Shown here: positions 21,868 through 29,188 of the stretch, in pieces | How positions within the stretch are numbered: the first letter of the stretch is position 1 | Layout of the letters: the number at the start of each line of letters is the position of its first letter | Origin: Nanobdellota archaeon | GTDB lineage: Archaea; Nanobdellota; Nanobdellia; Woesearchaeales; JAHIVG01 | NCBI GenBank assembly: GCA_018816705.1 | Contig: JAHIVG010000068.1 | Span: 1 to 36,129, forward strand | Length of the DNA stretch: 36,129 nucleotides | Direction of reading: 5' to 3' | Notes under the pieces: model-generated | Database searches by the model: none | The model's input: the letters and a program-made list of their open reading frames with translations, nothing else | What the model was told of the DNA's origin: nothing | Position numbers and translations under genes: made by a program

Positions 21868-24628
21868 GAAGGCTATCGCTGTAGAGCCGCTGATAGCGAT
21901 ACTGATCCTAGTGGTAGTGCTCGGCGGAGTGTACCAGAGCGAATCCCTCAAGAAGACAGCCACTGACCTGGCCAACAAGAGCCTGGAGAACCTGAAGAAA
22001 GAGCCGCCGGTCTTCGATCCCGAGCTGAACACTGAGGAGCAGGTCGTCATGGACTCTGTCAACGGCCTGATAAAGTCGATAAATTACTTGGTGAGCGGAG
22101 AGACAGTCAACAAGTTCTCAGACAGGGAGCTGAGCAGGAGCAGCCTCGTCGATGAAGGCTCGGTGGTGCACAGCTATGAGATAACCTACTATGCGGAGCT
22201 CCAGAAACCCACTGCAAGCATATGTAAGGCCAGCTTCAACAAGGATGACGTCACTATCACAAAACCTTATGACATCGAGGAGAAGTTCTCCCCTGTGATC
22301 GACCATTACATCTGGGCAGACTCCAAGAAGATGGACTGCAACGACAGGATTGAGTGCCTGGACAAGGTCTGTGGTGTTACTGAGGTCAATAACTTCAAGC
22401 TGACAACATATGACCAGGCAGGCAACATGCTCTGCCAAGTGGACACCATAGACAAGGGCGAACACAAGGACAAGGACCTGCAGGTGTGGGGACTGGCAAT
22501 AGGTGGAGGAGCTGCCAAGTTCTGCCCAGGCAACAGTGATTTCAGGCCGGGAGACGGGTGCGACAGGAACGGCAACGGCATCTACGGTGAGTATGGTCCT
22601 CGGTTTGACGGGGTAACTTGGCAAGACACGCTTGAAGGCGACCAGGACAAGGACAAGAAGATAGAGTTCTTAACATCCAGCGATGGAGACAGGCTGAGAG
22701 AGCTATACTTCCAAGGCGGAAGGGTGAAGGCAGGCTCTGGAGAGGGTTGCTTTGATTCTCCGACCTATCTTGAATGCACGGGTGTCAGGGTGTACTACTG
22801 CGGACGGTGGGGCAAGGGCAAGCAGAACCCCAATGAGAATGAGTACTTCAGGAAGACCTTTGACGAGAACGGCAACGAGGAATACCACAGCGCAGCAGGA
22901 GCCAAGTTCATGGCAGTGCTGGGCCCGAAGCTGACAGAAGAGACAGAGGCCTTCAACAGGTTGGGTGAAGAGAACATAGTGAAAAGGGTGAAAGGCAAAG
23001 GTGAAGAAAATTTTGTCGTGGGACAGCACAGCTTCCAGCGAGGCACGTTTGTTGACTATTTCACCAGCGGGGGTGCGGTGCACCCATTCAGCGGCGATGT
23101 AGACATGGCAGACTCGGCCACATTCTGCCAAGGCGGAAAGGTGGAGGGGGCTGGAAACGTCATGATCAAGTGCATGCCAGACATCCAGACCTGCGGCATG
23201 TGCGGCTTCCACCTGCCACAGGAAATTCCCCAGGGAGATGGAGCTGTAATAGACCACTTCAGCGGGGTCGGCGACCCGAAATACCTCATATATTACGAGT
23301 CTTTCCCCCTGGGTGAGGAAGAAGGCTGGGAGATGGAACCCTTCGAGATGAACCTGTACGGTGCTGCTGTCTATAATGTGGTCTGGAACTCCGTAGGTGC
23401 GGGCCTAAAGGTAGGCATCAATAAGGGCAGCAAGATTGTCAAGACCATACAAAAAGCCTTTGACCGGACACTCAGATTCGTAGGTAAAAAGCCGGCGAAG
23501 ACCGCTGCTCAGAAGCTGACTGAGAGACTTTCACTATTGGGATTGAAGGACTCTGATGAACTGGCTGAATACATAATAAAGAAACAAAAGGGAGTCAAGT
23601 TCTGGGCTGATGCCGGATTCCCTCATAACAAGGCTTTTGTAAATTTCTTTGATGATCCCGAATTCCAAAGGATGATTTCAAAAACATTACTCGACCTCGG
23701 GGATGACACAGCTGTGCAAACGGCTTCAGAAGCTTTTGTCAGCGCCTTCAGGGCTTCTGCAAAGAAAGGCATACCCTGGGCCCTGAGCAAGCAAGTGATG
23801 TTCCACACAGCAGCCTTCTACACGATAACTCATGAGATCATGCTAGAAGAGAGCAAGCTGGGGAAATTCGACCCCATCGGCTCGAACAATATCGGGAGCA
23901 AATCCCCCTTCCAAGGCACTATGGTGTCAGGCAACCAGTTCGAGGAACTGGACCCTGAAGTAGAGAAATACTTCCTCTCTTTGGTGAGGGACCACCGCAA
24001 TGGCGGACCGATTACCAAGACCCTCTATGACCAAGGTGACCAGAGGCTGTTCTTCGCCAGCCCGTGCAAGGCCAACCTCGCATTATGGATAGACAAGTGC
24101 GCGTGCTATGAAGTAGAAGGCCCGGACTTCCTCTATGTCAAGTTCACCGAGCCGCATGATTATTCCACAACCTTCGAAGACGGTTACACCCCGGTCTTCG
24201 CAGAGAGCATCAACCCGTACGACGAGATTCCCGAGCATAGGTATGAGAATGCCACCAAGGTCTGCCCAGGCGGGAGCTGGTTCAAGACCTTTAACCCGCT
24301 CAGCAACCCTGTGAACAAGGTGGACTGCGTCAGGGTGGACCCTGCGATAATCGAGGGATACTGCTACGGCGGGTCTGATGTTATTGCCCAAGTCGGGAGT
24401 GTTGCAATATATGGCGCCACCATGGTAGCCGTCGCAGCATCAGAGGTAGGGATCGGTGCATTGTCAGTTGCCGTAGGCGCAGGAACAGCAGGGACTGGCA
24501 CCATCATCGTGCAGACGATAGTGAAGTCAGCTGTCGCGACCAGTCTTGATTACGCGTCAGAGAGGCTCGTATATGAGCTCAACAAGGATTCCAAGTGGCC
24601 CAACCACCCAGGGCTGACAGCAGGATAG
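21842..24628 (+). CDS. Large anchored surface protein with EF-hand-like loops (928 aa)
   Basis: The start is a TTG inside the previous gene (no ATG fits), giving FKKAIAVEPLIAILILVVVLGGVY: basic residues, a Glu about five residues into the segment and one membrane helix, like a type IV pilin N-terminus. The ectodomain has about 20 Cys. Two loops resemble EF-hand/dockerin calcium sites: D241-RNGNG and D267-QDKDKKIEF. Residues about 515-690 form a charged helical part whose DNA is more AT-rich (roughly 23460-23830), perhaps an inserted domain. A second hydrophobic, Gly/Ala-rich block lies at about 845-905, near the C-terminus. I recognise no overall family. It is the last and largest gene of its unit and could be a surface adhesin or the tip of a filament. 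Confidence 0.72.
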   Translation: MSTSRRLFKKAIAVEPLIAILILVVVLGGVYQSESLKKTATDLANKSLENLKKEPPVFDPELNTEEQVVMDSVNGLIKSINYLVSGETVNKFSDRELSRSSLVDEGSVVHSYEITYYAELQKPTASICKASFNKDDVTITKPYDIEEKFSPVIDHYIWADSKKMDCNDRIECLDKVCGVTEVNNFKLTTYDQAGNMLCQVDTIDKGEHKDKDLQVWGLAIGGGAAKFCPGNSDFRPGDGCDRNGNGIYGEYGPRFDGVTWQDTLEGDQDKDKKIEFLTSSDGDRLRELYFQGGRVKAGSGEGCFDSPTYLECTGVRVYYCGRWGKGKQNPNENEYFRKTFDENGNEEYHSAAGAKFMAVLGPKLTEETEAFNRLGEENIVKRVKGKGEENFVVGQHSFQRGTFVDYFTSGGAVHPFSGDVDMADSATFCQGGKVEGAGNVMIKCMPDIQTCGMCGFHLPQEIPQGDGAVIDHFSGVGDPKYLIYYESFPLGEEEGWEMEPFEMNLYGAAVYNVVWNSVGAGLKVGINKGSKIVKTIQKAFDRTLRFVGKKPAKTAAQKLTERLSLLGLKDSDELAEYIIKKQKGVKFWADAGFPHNKAFVNFFDDPEFQRMISKTLLDLGDDTAVQTASEAFVSAFRASAKKGIPWALSKQVMFHTAAFYTITHEIMLEESKLGKFDPIGSNNIGSKSPFQGTMVSGNQFEELDPEVEKYFLSLVRDHRNGGPITKTLYDQGDQRLFFASPCKANLALWIDKCACYEVEGPDFLYVKFTEPHDYSTTFEDGYTPVFAESINPYDEIPEHRYENATKVCPGGSWFKTFNPLSNPVNKVDCVRVDPAIIEGYCYGGSDVIAQVGSVAIYGATMVAVAASEVGIGALSVAVGAGTAGTGTIIVQTIVKSAVATSLDYASERLVYELNKDSKWPNHPGLTAG

Positions 24629-25330
24629 TTATCTTACCAGCACGTACGTGCCTTCTATGAACGACTCGTCAACTATAGAACTCTTGTCGAACTGGCTGAC
24701 GATGACTCCGCCCCAGACAGGGTTCTGGTCGATAATCCAGTCTATGTCTTCATCCAAGTAATCGATGTATACTCCGTTCTGCTGGAGCGAGAAGTCAAAG
24801 GTCTTCTCATGCAGGCCTGCCGAGTCCCTCAGGTCAGAGCCCCAGACTACATAAAGCTGGCTGCCAGAGCGCAGCTTCCAGTCGTCATCCACGAACATGT
24901 ACAGCATAGGCTTGCCTTCCTTCCTGGTGTAGACGGCGAAGAACTCCGGGATCCCATCATTGGGGATGGGCTCGTTGTGTATCCTGAACAGCACTGACTC
25001 ATCCTGCTTATAGATGTTGTTGAAAAAATTTCCTTGGTAAGCACCGGCAAATACTAGGACAGTCATATCTCCTGAAGGCTCAAAGTAGCGTTGGTGGCCG
25101 CCGCGCACATCGCCCCGAAGCTGCGTGGCCTCTGACACGTTAATGTGCTGGACATTTCCCTGCCTTTCAATCCAGTCAGGAGGATAATCAGACACAAAGG
25201 GATCCATAGGAGATACCAGCTCCGGCTCCCCCCGCAAGATGAGGACCATGAGGATGACTATGGCTGCGATAAGCACTGCGAAGAAGGCGAACACCATCTG
25301 ATGGTGCTTCTGCACTGCACCCCTTTTCAT
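24629..25330 (-). CDS. N-terminally anchored extracytoplasmic protein (233 aa)
   Basis: It starts MKRGAVQKHHQMVFAFFAVLI with one membrane helix (about 12-33) and then an acidic outside domain of about 195 residues. There are no Cys in the outside part, unlike its neighbours. Strand-rich text such as MTVLVFAGAYQGNFF, LYMFVDDDWKLRSGSQLYVVWGSD and FDFSLQQNGVYIDYLDED suggests a beta-sandwich-like fold. I recognise no family. ATG 25330 is set by the TATA box 27 bases upstream; a TTG at 25336 is less likely. It is the only minus-strand gene in the first part of the cluster, and its stop abuts the stop of the 928-aa gene. Confidence 0.75.
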   Translation of the reverse strand: MKRGAVQKHHQMVFAFFAVLIAAIVILMVLILRGEPELVSPMDPFVSDYPPDWIERQGNVQHINVSEATQLRGDVRGGHQRYFEPSGDMTVLVFAGAYQGNFFNNIYKQDESVLFRIHNEPIPNDGIPEFFAVYTRKEGKPMLYMFVDDDWKLRSGSQLYVVWGSDLRDSAGLHEKTFDFSLQQNGVYIDYLDEDIDWIIDQNPVWGGVIVSQFDKSSIVDESFIEGTYVLVR

Positions 25331-25351
25331 GGGCAACCTGAAACATCCTCG

Positions 25352-25362
25352 GTTTTTAAATC
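25352..25362 (-). promoter_or_regulatory. TATA box for 233-aa protein gene
   Basis: GATTTAAAAAC on the minus strand, centred 27 bases before ATG 25330. Confidence 0.6.
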
Positions 25363-25415
25363 TTTTCGTAAATCATCCGAAATTCCTGGAATAACTCATC
25401 GTTTTCGACGGAAAA

Positions 25416-25425
25416 AGTTATAAAG
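25416..25425 (+). promoter_or_regulatory. TATA box for 30-aa/92-aa membrane protein unit
   Basis: AGTTATAAAG, centred 26-27 bases before ATG 25447. This is the best evidence that the 30-codon gene is real. Confidence 0.55.
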
Positions 25426-25446
25426 AATAAAGACCATTGTCCCCCC

Positions 25447-25539
25447 ATGAGGAAAGAAGCCCTGCTCTTCATCACAATAGGTCTGCTGATAGTATTGGCT
25501 TCTATCTTGTTAATAATTCGGAGGGCCGGCCATGCGTAA
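25447..25539 (+). CDS. 30-aa single-membrane-span peptide
   Basis: ATG 25447 to TAA 25537-25539, encoding MRKEALLFITIGLLIVLASI and then LLIIRRAGHA: two basic residues, one membrane helix, then RR. Its ATG lies at the standard 26-27 bases from a TATA box, and its last bases overlap the ATG of the 92-aa gene (8 bases), so the two form an operon. Too short for homology. It may be a small partner of the 92-aa membrane protein or a leader that couples its translation. Confidence 0.58.
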   Translation: MRKEALLFITIGLLIVLASILLIIRRAGHA

Positions 25540-25810
25540 GAATCTGCTTGAACAGGTGGTCTTCTATGGCATACTCCTGTTAGGTCTGTATGTCACCTAC
25601 CAGATAATCAAGATATTGCTTGGCGGTTCATGGGCTGTGGAGGATGTGATACTTGCCCTTCTCATATTTAACCTAGGTTTAAGTGGGATGATACTTCGAA
25701 CCTCAACTGGAAATATGCATGACATCAAACACCTCGACCGCGGTTTCAAGGCACTTGCTAAGGACTTCAAGGATCACCGAGATCTGGTGGAGAAACATCT
25801 CATATCATAA
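25532..25810 (+). CDS. Two-span membrane protein with charged cytoplasmic tail (92 aa)
   Basis: A 92-residue protein. Hydrophobic segments at about 9-29 (VVFYGILLLGLYVTYQIIKIL) and 37-55 (VEDVILALLIFNLGLSGMIL) are followed by an amphipathic tail, HDIKHLDRGFKALAKDFKDH and then RDLVEKHLIS, which looks like a short coiled coil. With the basic start inside, both ends would be cytoplasmic. It follows the 30-aa gene with an 8-base overlap and a GGAGGG-like site just upstream. No family recognised. It is the only cluster member without a large outside domain, so it could be a membrane platform or regulator. Confidence 0.72.
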   Translation: MRKNLLEQVVFYGILLLGLYVTYQIIKILLGGSWAVEDVILALLIFNLGLSGMILRTSTGNMHDIKHLDRGFKALAKDFKDHRDLVEKHLIS

Positions 25811-25821
25811 GTTTTAAATAA
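25811..25821 (+). promoter_or_regulatory. TATA box for interrupted pilin-like gene
   Basis: GTTTTAAATAA, centred 27 bases before ATG 25843. The promoter is intact although the gene is interrupted. Confidence 0.6.
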
Positions 25822-25842
25822 ATCACTTGGTCAGATATTCTC

Positions 25843-26071
25843 ATGAGAAAAGGCGACCTCAGCATGCAGACCCTGGCGATACTCATCCTGACCCTGATCG
25901 TGATAGTAGTCCTCGGCTATGTCTTCCGCACCCAGATAACAAAAACTCGCCCTAAAGGACAGGATATTCATCATCCCAAGAAAAATCTCGCGAAAGGCGA
26001 GATTTTCAATAATGCACTGGGCAGAGACCATATTCAACCTGGCGCCTGAAGTCGAGCCCCTGCAGCCGTAA
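25843..26071 (+). pseudogene. Pilin-like small protein interrupted by a 73-base insertion
   Basis: Residues 1-32 (MRKGDLSMQTLAILILTLIV...FRTQI) form a K-G pilin-like N-terminus with one membrane helix, closely similar to the next gene (RGNMSMQALAAIILTIIVII...FRTQI). After FRTQI the frame runs into unrelated text and stops at 26047-26049 (68 aa as it stands). Removing 73 bases (25936-26008, or the equivalent with the ATAA repeat shifted) restores the frame and gives MHWAETIFNLAPEVEPLQP to TAA 26069-26071, a 51-residue protein. The next gene also continues FRTQI-MHWAET. So this gene was an intact tandem paralogue before the insertion, unless the insert is removed at RNA level. Confidence 0.65.
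25940..26008 (+). mobile_element. 69-bp miniature insertion with terminal inverted repeats and hairpin
   Basis: The insert is flanked by ATAA on both sides (25936-25939, 26009-26012), consistent with a 4-bp target duplication. Its ends are AAAAACTCGCC (25941-25951) and GGCGAGATTTT (25997-26007 region), inverted repeats with one mismatch. Near the right end AAAATCTCGC (about 25982-25991) pairs with GCGAGATTTT across a 5-base loop, a perfect 10-bp hairpin followed by T, which could also stop transcription. No coding capacity. A MITE-like element is the simplest reading. Confidence 0.6.
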
Positions 26072-26083
26072 GATTTAAATAAC
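26072..26083 (+). promoter_or_regulatory. TATA box for second pilin-like gene
   Basis: GATTTAAATAAC, starting directly after the restored stop of the interrupted gene and centred 27 bases before ATG 26104. Confidence 0.62.
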
Positions 26084-26103
26084 GAGCGCAGGTATAATCA
26101 GGC

Positions 26104-26307
26104 ATGGCTAAAAAAAGAGGGAACATGAGCATGCAGGCGCTTGCGGCGATCATCCTGACAATAATCGTCATCATTGTTGTCGGTTATATCTTCAGGACGC
26201 AGATAATGCACTGGGCAGAGACCCTCCTGGGCATCGGCGACAGCATAGCACCGGGCACAGACTGCCTGACGAACGCTGATGCCTGCAAGACAATACTGGG
26301 AGGTTGA
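26104..26307 (+). CDS. Pilin-like small protein (67 aa)
   Basis: A 67-residue protein: KKRGNMSMQALAAIILTIIV with a membrane helix at about 12-31, then FRTQIMHWAETLLGIGDSIA and a short tail with two Cys (DCLTNADACK). K-R-G before the helix and Gln at +5 resemble a class III signal peptide with Gln in the Glu5 position. It is the intact paralogue of the interrupted gene just upstream; 21 bases (26203-26223) are identical to 26009-26029 of that gene. The following gene is reached by a strong GGGAGGT ribosome binding site within its last codons. Confidence 0.75.
   Translation: MAKKRGNMSMQALAAIILTIIVIIVVGYIFRTQIMHWAETLLGIGDSIAPGTDCLTNADACKTILGG
26298..26304 (+). promoter_or_regulatory. Strong ribosome binding site that fixes the next start
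   Basis: GGGAGGT ends 5 bases before ATG 26310 and decides for that start over the TTG at 26304. Confidence 0.6.
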
Positions 26308-26309
26308 AG

Positions 26310-26750
26310 ATGCGCAAGGGCGAGACCTCGCACGAGATGTACTACACACTCGCATTCCTTCTTATCGGTGCCCTCATAATCGGCGGGGTGTTCGTGCCCA
26401 AGATACAGCGCATGAGGAACATGCTCCTCGAGAAGAACGAATGCCTCAACCCCCTAAACATGGTGGTCAACGAGATCTCTGAACAGTGCAAGCATGCTGA
26501 TATCGAGAAAGAGCAGAGGCTGGTGATGCCGTTAGACCTGTCCGAGGAATGCATCCTGGAAGTGGTGGAGGACAGGCTCTGCGTCTCGAGGCATGGCAGC
26601 ACACTGGAATGCAAGCAGCCAGAGCACTGCTACGACTTCTCCAGCGGTAACTTCCTGATGAAGGGCTTGCCCTACCTTTCCAGGGTCGAGATAGTAGTCA
26701 ACAAGGTTGATGGCAATAACATCGTCACGCTGACGGATATGTCGCGGTGA
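26310..26750 (+). CDS. Pilin-like protein with Glu5 and six Cys (146 aa)
   Basis: A 146-residue protein beginning MRKGETSHEMYYTLAFLLIG. After K-G the fifth residue is Glu, the arrangement G|xxxxE of type IV pilins and pseudopilins, and a hydrophobic helix spans to about residue 30. The outside part has six Cys (ECLN, QCKH, ECIL, LCVS, ECKQ, HCYD) and ends in beta-type text (RVEIVVNKVDGNNIVTL). No family recognised beyond the N-terminus. It follows the 67-aa pilin-like gene in one transcript and may be the minor subunit that caps or starts a filament of that small protein. Confidence 0.75.
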   Translation: MRKGETSHEMYYTLAFLLIGALIIGGVFVPKIQRMRNMLLEKNECLNPLNMVVNEISEQCKHADIEKEQRLVMPLDLSEECILEVVEDRLCVSRHGSTLECKQPEHCYDFSSGNFLMKGLPYLSRVEIVVNKVDGNNIVTLTDMSR

Positions 26751-26770
26751 CAATTAACTGCGAAGGATTG

Positions 26771-27289
26771 TTACGAAGTGAATATTTCAAGTGCTTCATT
26801 TAGGATCTGAATCGGCCTTTTATCATCAACATCAATGATGATTTCATCCCTGACATTCTTAGAATACGTCTTGAGGTACAGTCCCTTGAGTTCTTTAGGG
26901 GGGATAATCATCGACCTCAAGGTATTGATATGCTCAACTGTCTTCCAACTTGCCTTCAACAGGATCTGATGCGTCTCTGAATTGTATTTTTTCCCCAAAC
27001 CAATCACTTTCCTCAGGCTTGTTGCTTGATCCTTGTGCTTCCTGATCCAACAATCTTCAGCAATAACAGTGTATCCTGATCCCAGATAATTCTCCAATGC
27101 ATGAAGAAAGTTGTCGAATGATATTTTATAATCATTTGCGTCCCTGTTCTCATGGGCTGTCATCACCCAGCGAAATTCGTCAACAATGAGCAAAGCGGTC
27201 TTTCCCATCAGTCTTTTAGCCAAATTCCTGGCCAAAGTACTCTTGCCAGATGCTGGAGGGCCTCTGATGATGATCAGTTTTGGTGCCAT
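26771..27289 (-). CDS. P-loop kinase-like ATPase (AAA_33/zeta-toxin-like)
   Basis: A 172-residue nucleotide kinase-type protein. Walker A is RGPPASGKSTLARNLAKRL (GPPASGKS at 10-17), then LLIVDEFRWVM, VIAEDCWIRKHKDQATSLRKV and a C-terminal DVDDKRPIQILNEALEIF as in small-molecule and polynucleotide kinases. ATG 27289 is set by a TATA box 27 bases upstream; the ATG at 27298 is closer to the box. Base use is more AT-rich than in the flanking pilin-like genes, and no role in surface assembly is evident, so it may be an independently acquired gene. The phosphate acceptor is unknown. Confidence 0.75.
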   Translation of the reverse strand: MAPKLIIIRGPPASGKSTLARNLAKRLMGKTALLIVDEFRWVMTAHENRDANDYKISFDNFLHALENYLGSGYTVIAEDCWIRKHKDQATSLRKVIGLGKKYNSETHQILLKASWKTVEHINTLRSMIIPPKELKGLYLKTYSKNVRDEIIIDVDDKRPIQILNEALEIFTS

Positions 27290-27310
27290 GATAATCACCC
27301 TGCTGTTAAC

Positions 27311-27321
27311 GTATATAAATG
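27311..27321 (-). promoter_or_regulatory. TATA box for P-loop kinase gene
   Basis: CATTTATATAC on the minus strand, centred 27 bases before ATG 27289. Confidence 0.6.
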
Positions 27322-27380
27322 TTGGTGCATGGGCATCACCACGACCGATAATTGTGTGTCTTAAAGGTGAGGTGGGGAAA

Positions 27381-27391
27381 CCTTTTTATAC
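27381..27391 (+). promoter_or_regulatory. TATA box for four-gene anchored-protein unit
   Basis: CCTTTTTATAC, centred 27 bases before ATG 27413. Confidence 0.6.
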
Positions 27392-27412
27392 GTCTCTGAC
27401 GATATTTGTAGC

Positions 27413-28294
27413 ATGCATGGCAAAAGAGGTGCACACACAGAGGAGATGGCCTGGCCCATCATAAGCATGATAATAGTCATCGTCGTCATCTTCATGGGCG
27501 TGGGCGAGAAGATCCACCACCTGGGTGATAGCGACGTCATGCTGGCAAATTTCTATGCGAGGGACATCGCATTGCTCATCGACGCTGCGGGAGCAGGTGT
27601 GAGCGATCTCTCGATGAGATATCCGCACGACCTCGAAGGCTTCACAGTGGAGCTGCAGGAACGCATGGTCATCGTCCGGAAAGGCGACACAGAAGGCTCA
27701 TACCCGGTCAGGAACCCGCATAATCTCAACGTGGAAGAGGGCACGAACGACCAGCCCTACCTGACCATCTACAGCGCCGGGGACAGGCTGGGCTTCGGCG
27801 ACAGAAGGCTGAACACGCTGAGGTGCCCCGATGTACAGCCGGCATACAAGGGATTCGATAAGGTGATCCTCGACCCGAGAGATGGGGTCATGGAAAAGGT
27901 GGCCCAATGGGCTATCAACAGGGTGAAAGGAGGCATAGAGACAACTGAAGCCCTCATGGAGACAGAGGAAAGAAGGCAGAAGATGGCTACCTTCAGGTTC
28001 GGGATTACCCTGGCGAGCGCTGAAGGGGACATGGTCAAGGCGTACATCGACGCGAGCGAGACCGGTTTCATTGAGAGGCAGGGGCTTGCCTGCAAGCTCG
28101 TCAACCACCTCGGTGAGCGCTTCGGATCAGTGGCCGTGGTCCCTATAGACATGGAGCTGCTGGACGAGGATGACCCCAGGCAGATACTACCTGCCACGCA
28201 GAGGGGAATTTACATCGAGATGGGCGAGAACGCAGAAGACCCGAAGACCGGTGAGGCCATAGTAGAGGCCTTGGAGGATTTCTTTGAGGGCTGA
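27413..28294 (+). CDS. Anchored protein with degenerate Amidase_3-like domain (293 aa)
   Basis: The N-terminus MHGKRGAHTEEMAWPIISMI has K-R-G, Glu at +4/+5 and a membrane helix (about 13-30), like a pilin signal. Residues 149-293 follow the order of an N-acetylmuramoyl-L-alanine amidase (Amidase_3) fold: KVILDPRDG (150-158) in place of vvLDPGHGG, FGITLASAEGD (196-206) in place of the SIHANA strand, then RGIYIEMGENAEDPKTGEAI (264-283) in place of vLvElGFisN. The zinc His of DPGHGG and of SIHAN are replaced, and only the Glu of IEMGE persists. It is therefore probably a non-catalytic relative, as suits an archaeon without murein. This assignment is pattern-based and needs a profile search. It opens a four-gene unit. 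Confidence 0.65.
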   Translation: MHGKRGAHTEEMAWPIISMIIVIVVIFMGVGEKIHHLGDSDVMLANFYARDIALLIDAAGAGVSDLSMRYPHDLEGFTVELQERMVIVRKGDTEGSYPVRNPHNLNVEEGTNDQPYLTIYSAGDRLGFGDRRLNTLRCPDVQPAYKGFDKVILDPRDGVMEKVAQWAINRVKGGIETTEALMETEERRQKMATFRFGITLASAEGDMVKAYIDASETGFIERQGLACKLVNHLGERFGSVAVVPIDMELLDEDDPRQILPATQRGIYIEMGENAEDPKTGEAIVEALEDFFEG

Positions 28295-28751
28295 CAGGTT
28301 CCTCTACTGGATAGTCAGGCTGATGCTCATATTCGGGATAGTCTTCGGCATAGGGATATTCATCGGGATGTTCAGGGCGAAGTTCCTCGACACCAACAAC
28401 ACTGAAAGCCATATAATACTCTCAAGCATACCACCGCTGGCATCCATGCCACTGGAAAGATCGCTTGGTCAGGATTATGCTGTCATAAACCTTGCTGACT
28501 TCGGCAAGCACCAGTTCGGCCATCTAAACGTATCGAGGTACATAGGGGTGAGGATAGAGCTGCTCGGCCAGGATGGAATGCCCTTGGCAGAACCCATACT
28601 CCTCAACGACGAATTCGTGGAGCTGCACGAGGACCTCACCTTCGCCAGGCAGTGGGACTCATCAGAGATAAGGCAGCCTGTGGTCGTGATTGACGGCGAC
28701 CAGAAGAAGCCCGGAGTGCTGCATGTGAAAGGGGTGTTCAGGGTAGAATGA
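28284..28751 (+). CDS. Anchored extracytoplasmic protein (155 aa, TTG start)
   Basis: TTG 28284 follows GGAGG (28273-28277) at a good distance and overlaps the previous stop by 11 bases. The protein opens MRADRFLYWIVRLMLIFGIVF with a membrane helix (about 8-28) and carries about 125 outside residues without Cys. Mid-protein text (YIGVRIELLGQDGMPLAEPILL and RQPVVVIDGDQKKPGVLHVKGVFRVE) suggests beta structure. There is no K-G cleavage context, so the anchor is probably retained. No family recognised. The next start overlaps its stop (ATGA). Confidence 0.72.
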   Translation: MRADRFLYWIVRLMLIFGIVFGIGIFIGMFRAKFLDTNNTESHIILSSIPPLASMPLERSLGQDYAVINLADFGKHQFGHLNVSRYIGVRIELLGQDGMPLAEPILLNDEFVELHEDLTFARQWDSSEIRQPVVVIDGDQKKPGVLHVKGVFRVE

Positions 28752-29188
28752 GAAAAGGCCAGCTCGTGCTGACGTTCGCAATCCTCGTACTTATCTTGAT
28801 ATGCGTGATAATGTTCGTAGTGCTGATGAACATGGGCAAGACCAAGGGCACGGTGGTCAAGAACTCCTTTGAAGACCTCAATGACGGATCATTTGCCATA
28901 GCGCTGATGAAGCAGGAAGTGCTGGGCCAGCAGCTCGGAGTGATGCTGGCAAGCGAGTTCGCAGGCAGCAAAGACTACGACCTGATAAGCGCTGCAGTCG
29001 GTGAGCTGTTTGAGGGTGTATACGGACAGAAAGTGTGCTTCGAGGTGAGTATAAGCGACGGAGTTGGCAGCGACTCCCTAAAGGATGAGGGAGAATGCCT
29101 CGGCGAGAAGCACAGGTCAACCTTGTTGCTGCCTCCGATGTTCGAGGAAGGAATGACACCATTGCAGGTGGAGGTGCAGGTCTGGTGA
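28748..29188 (+). CDS. Pilin-like protein with KGQ signal (146 aa)
   Basis: Starts MRKGQLVLTFAILVLILICV: R-K-G-Q is the archaeal class III signal context, followed by a membrane helix (about 7-28). The remaining 118 residues are outside, mostly helical at first (NSFEDLNDGSFAIALMKQEV) and then a strand-rich end with two Cys (KVCFEVSIS, GECLGEKH). It overlaps the genes on both sides by 4 bases (ATGA, GTGA), so it is made together with them. No further family recognised. A pseudopilin-like subunit is the best reading. Confidence 0.75.
   Translation: MRKGQLVLTFAILVLILICVIMFVVLMNMGKTKGTVVKNSFEDLNDGSFAIALMKQEVLGQQLGVMLASEFAGSKDYDLISAAVGELFEGVYGQKVCFEVSISDGVGSDSLKDEGECLGEKHRSTLLLPPMFEEGMTPLQVEVQVW

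Noticed and set aside
25931-26022. Bulge-helix-bulge intron at the interrupted pilin-like gene
   Set aside because: CCCAG (25931-25935) and CTGGG (26017-26021) can pair around the insert, but the two 3-base bulges and 4-bp central helix of an archaeal intron do not fit; kept only as a possibility in the finding.
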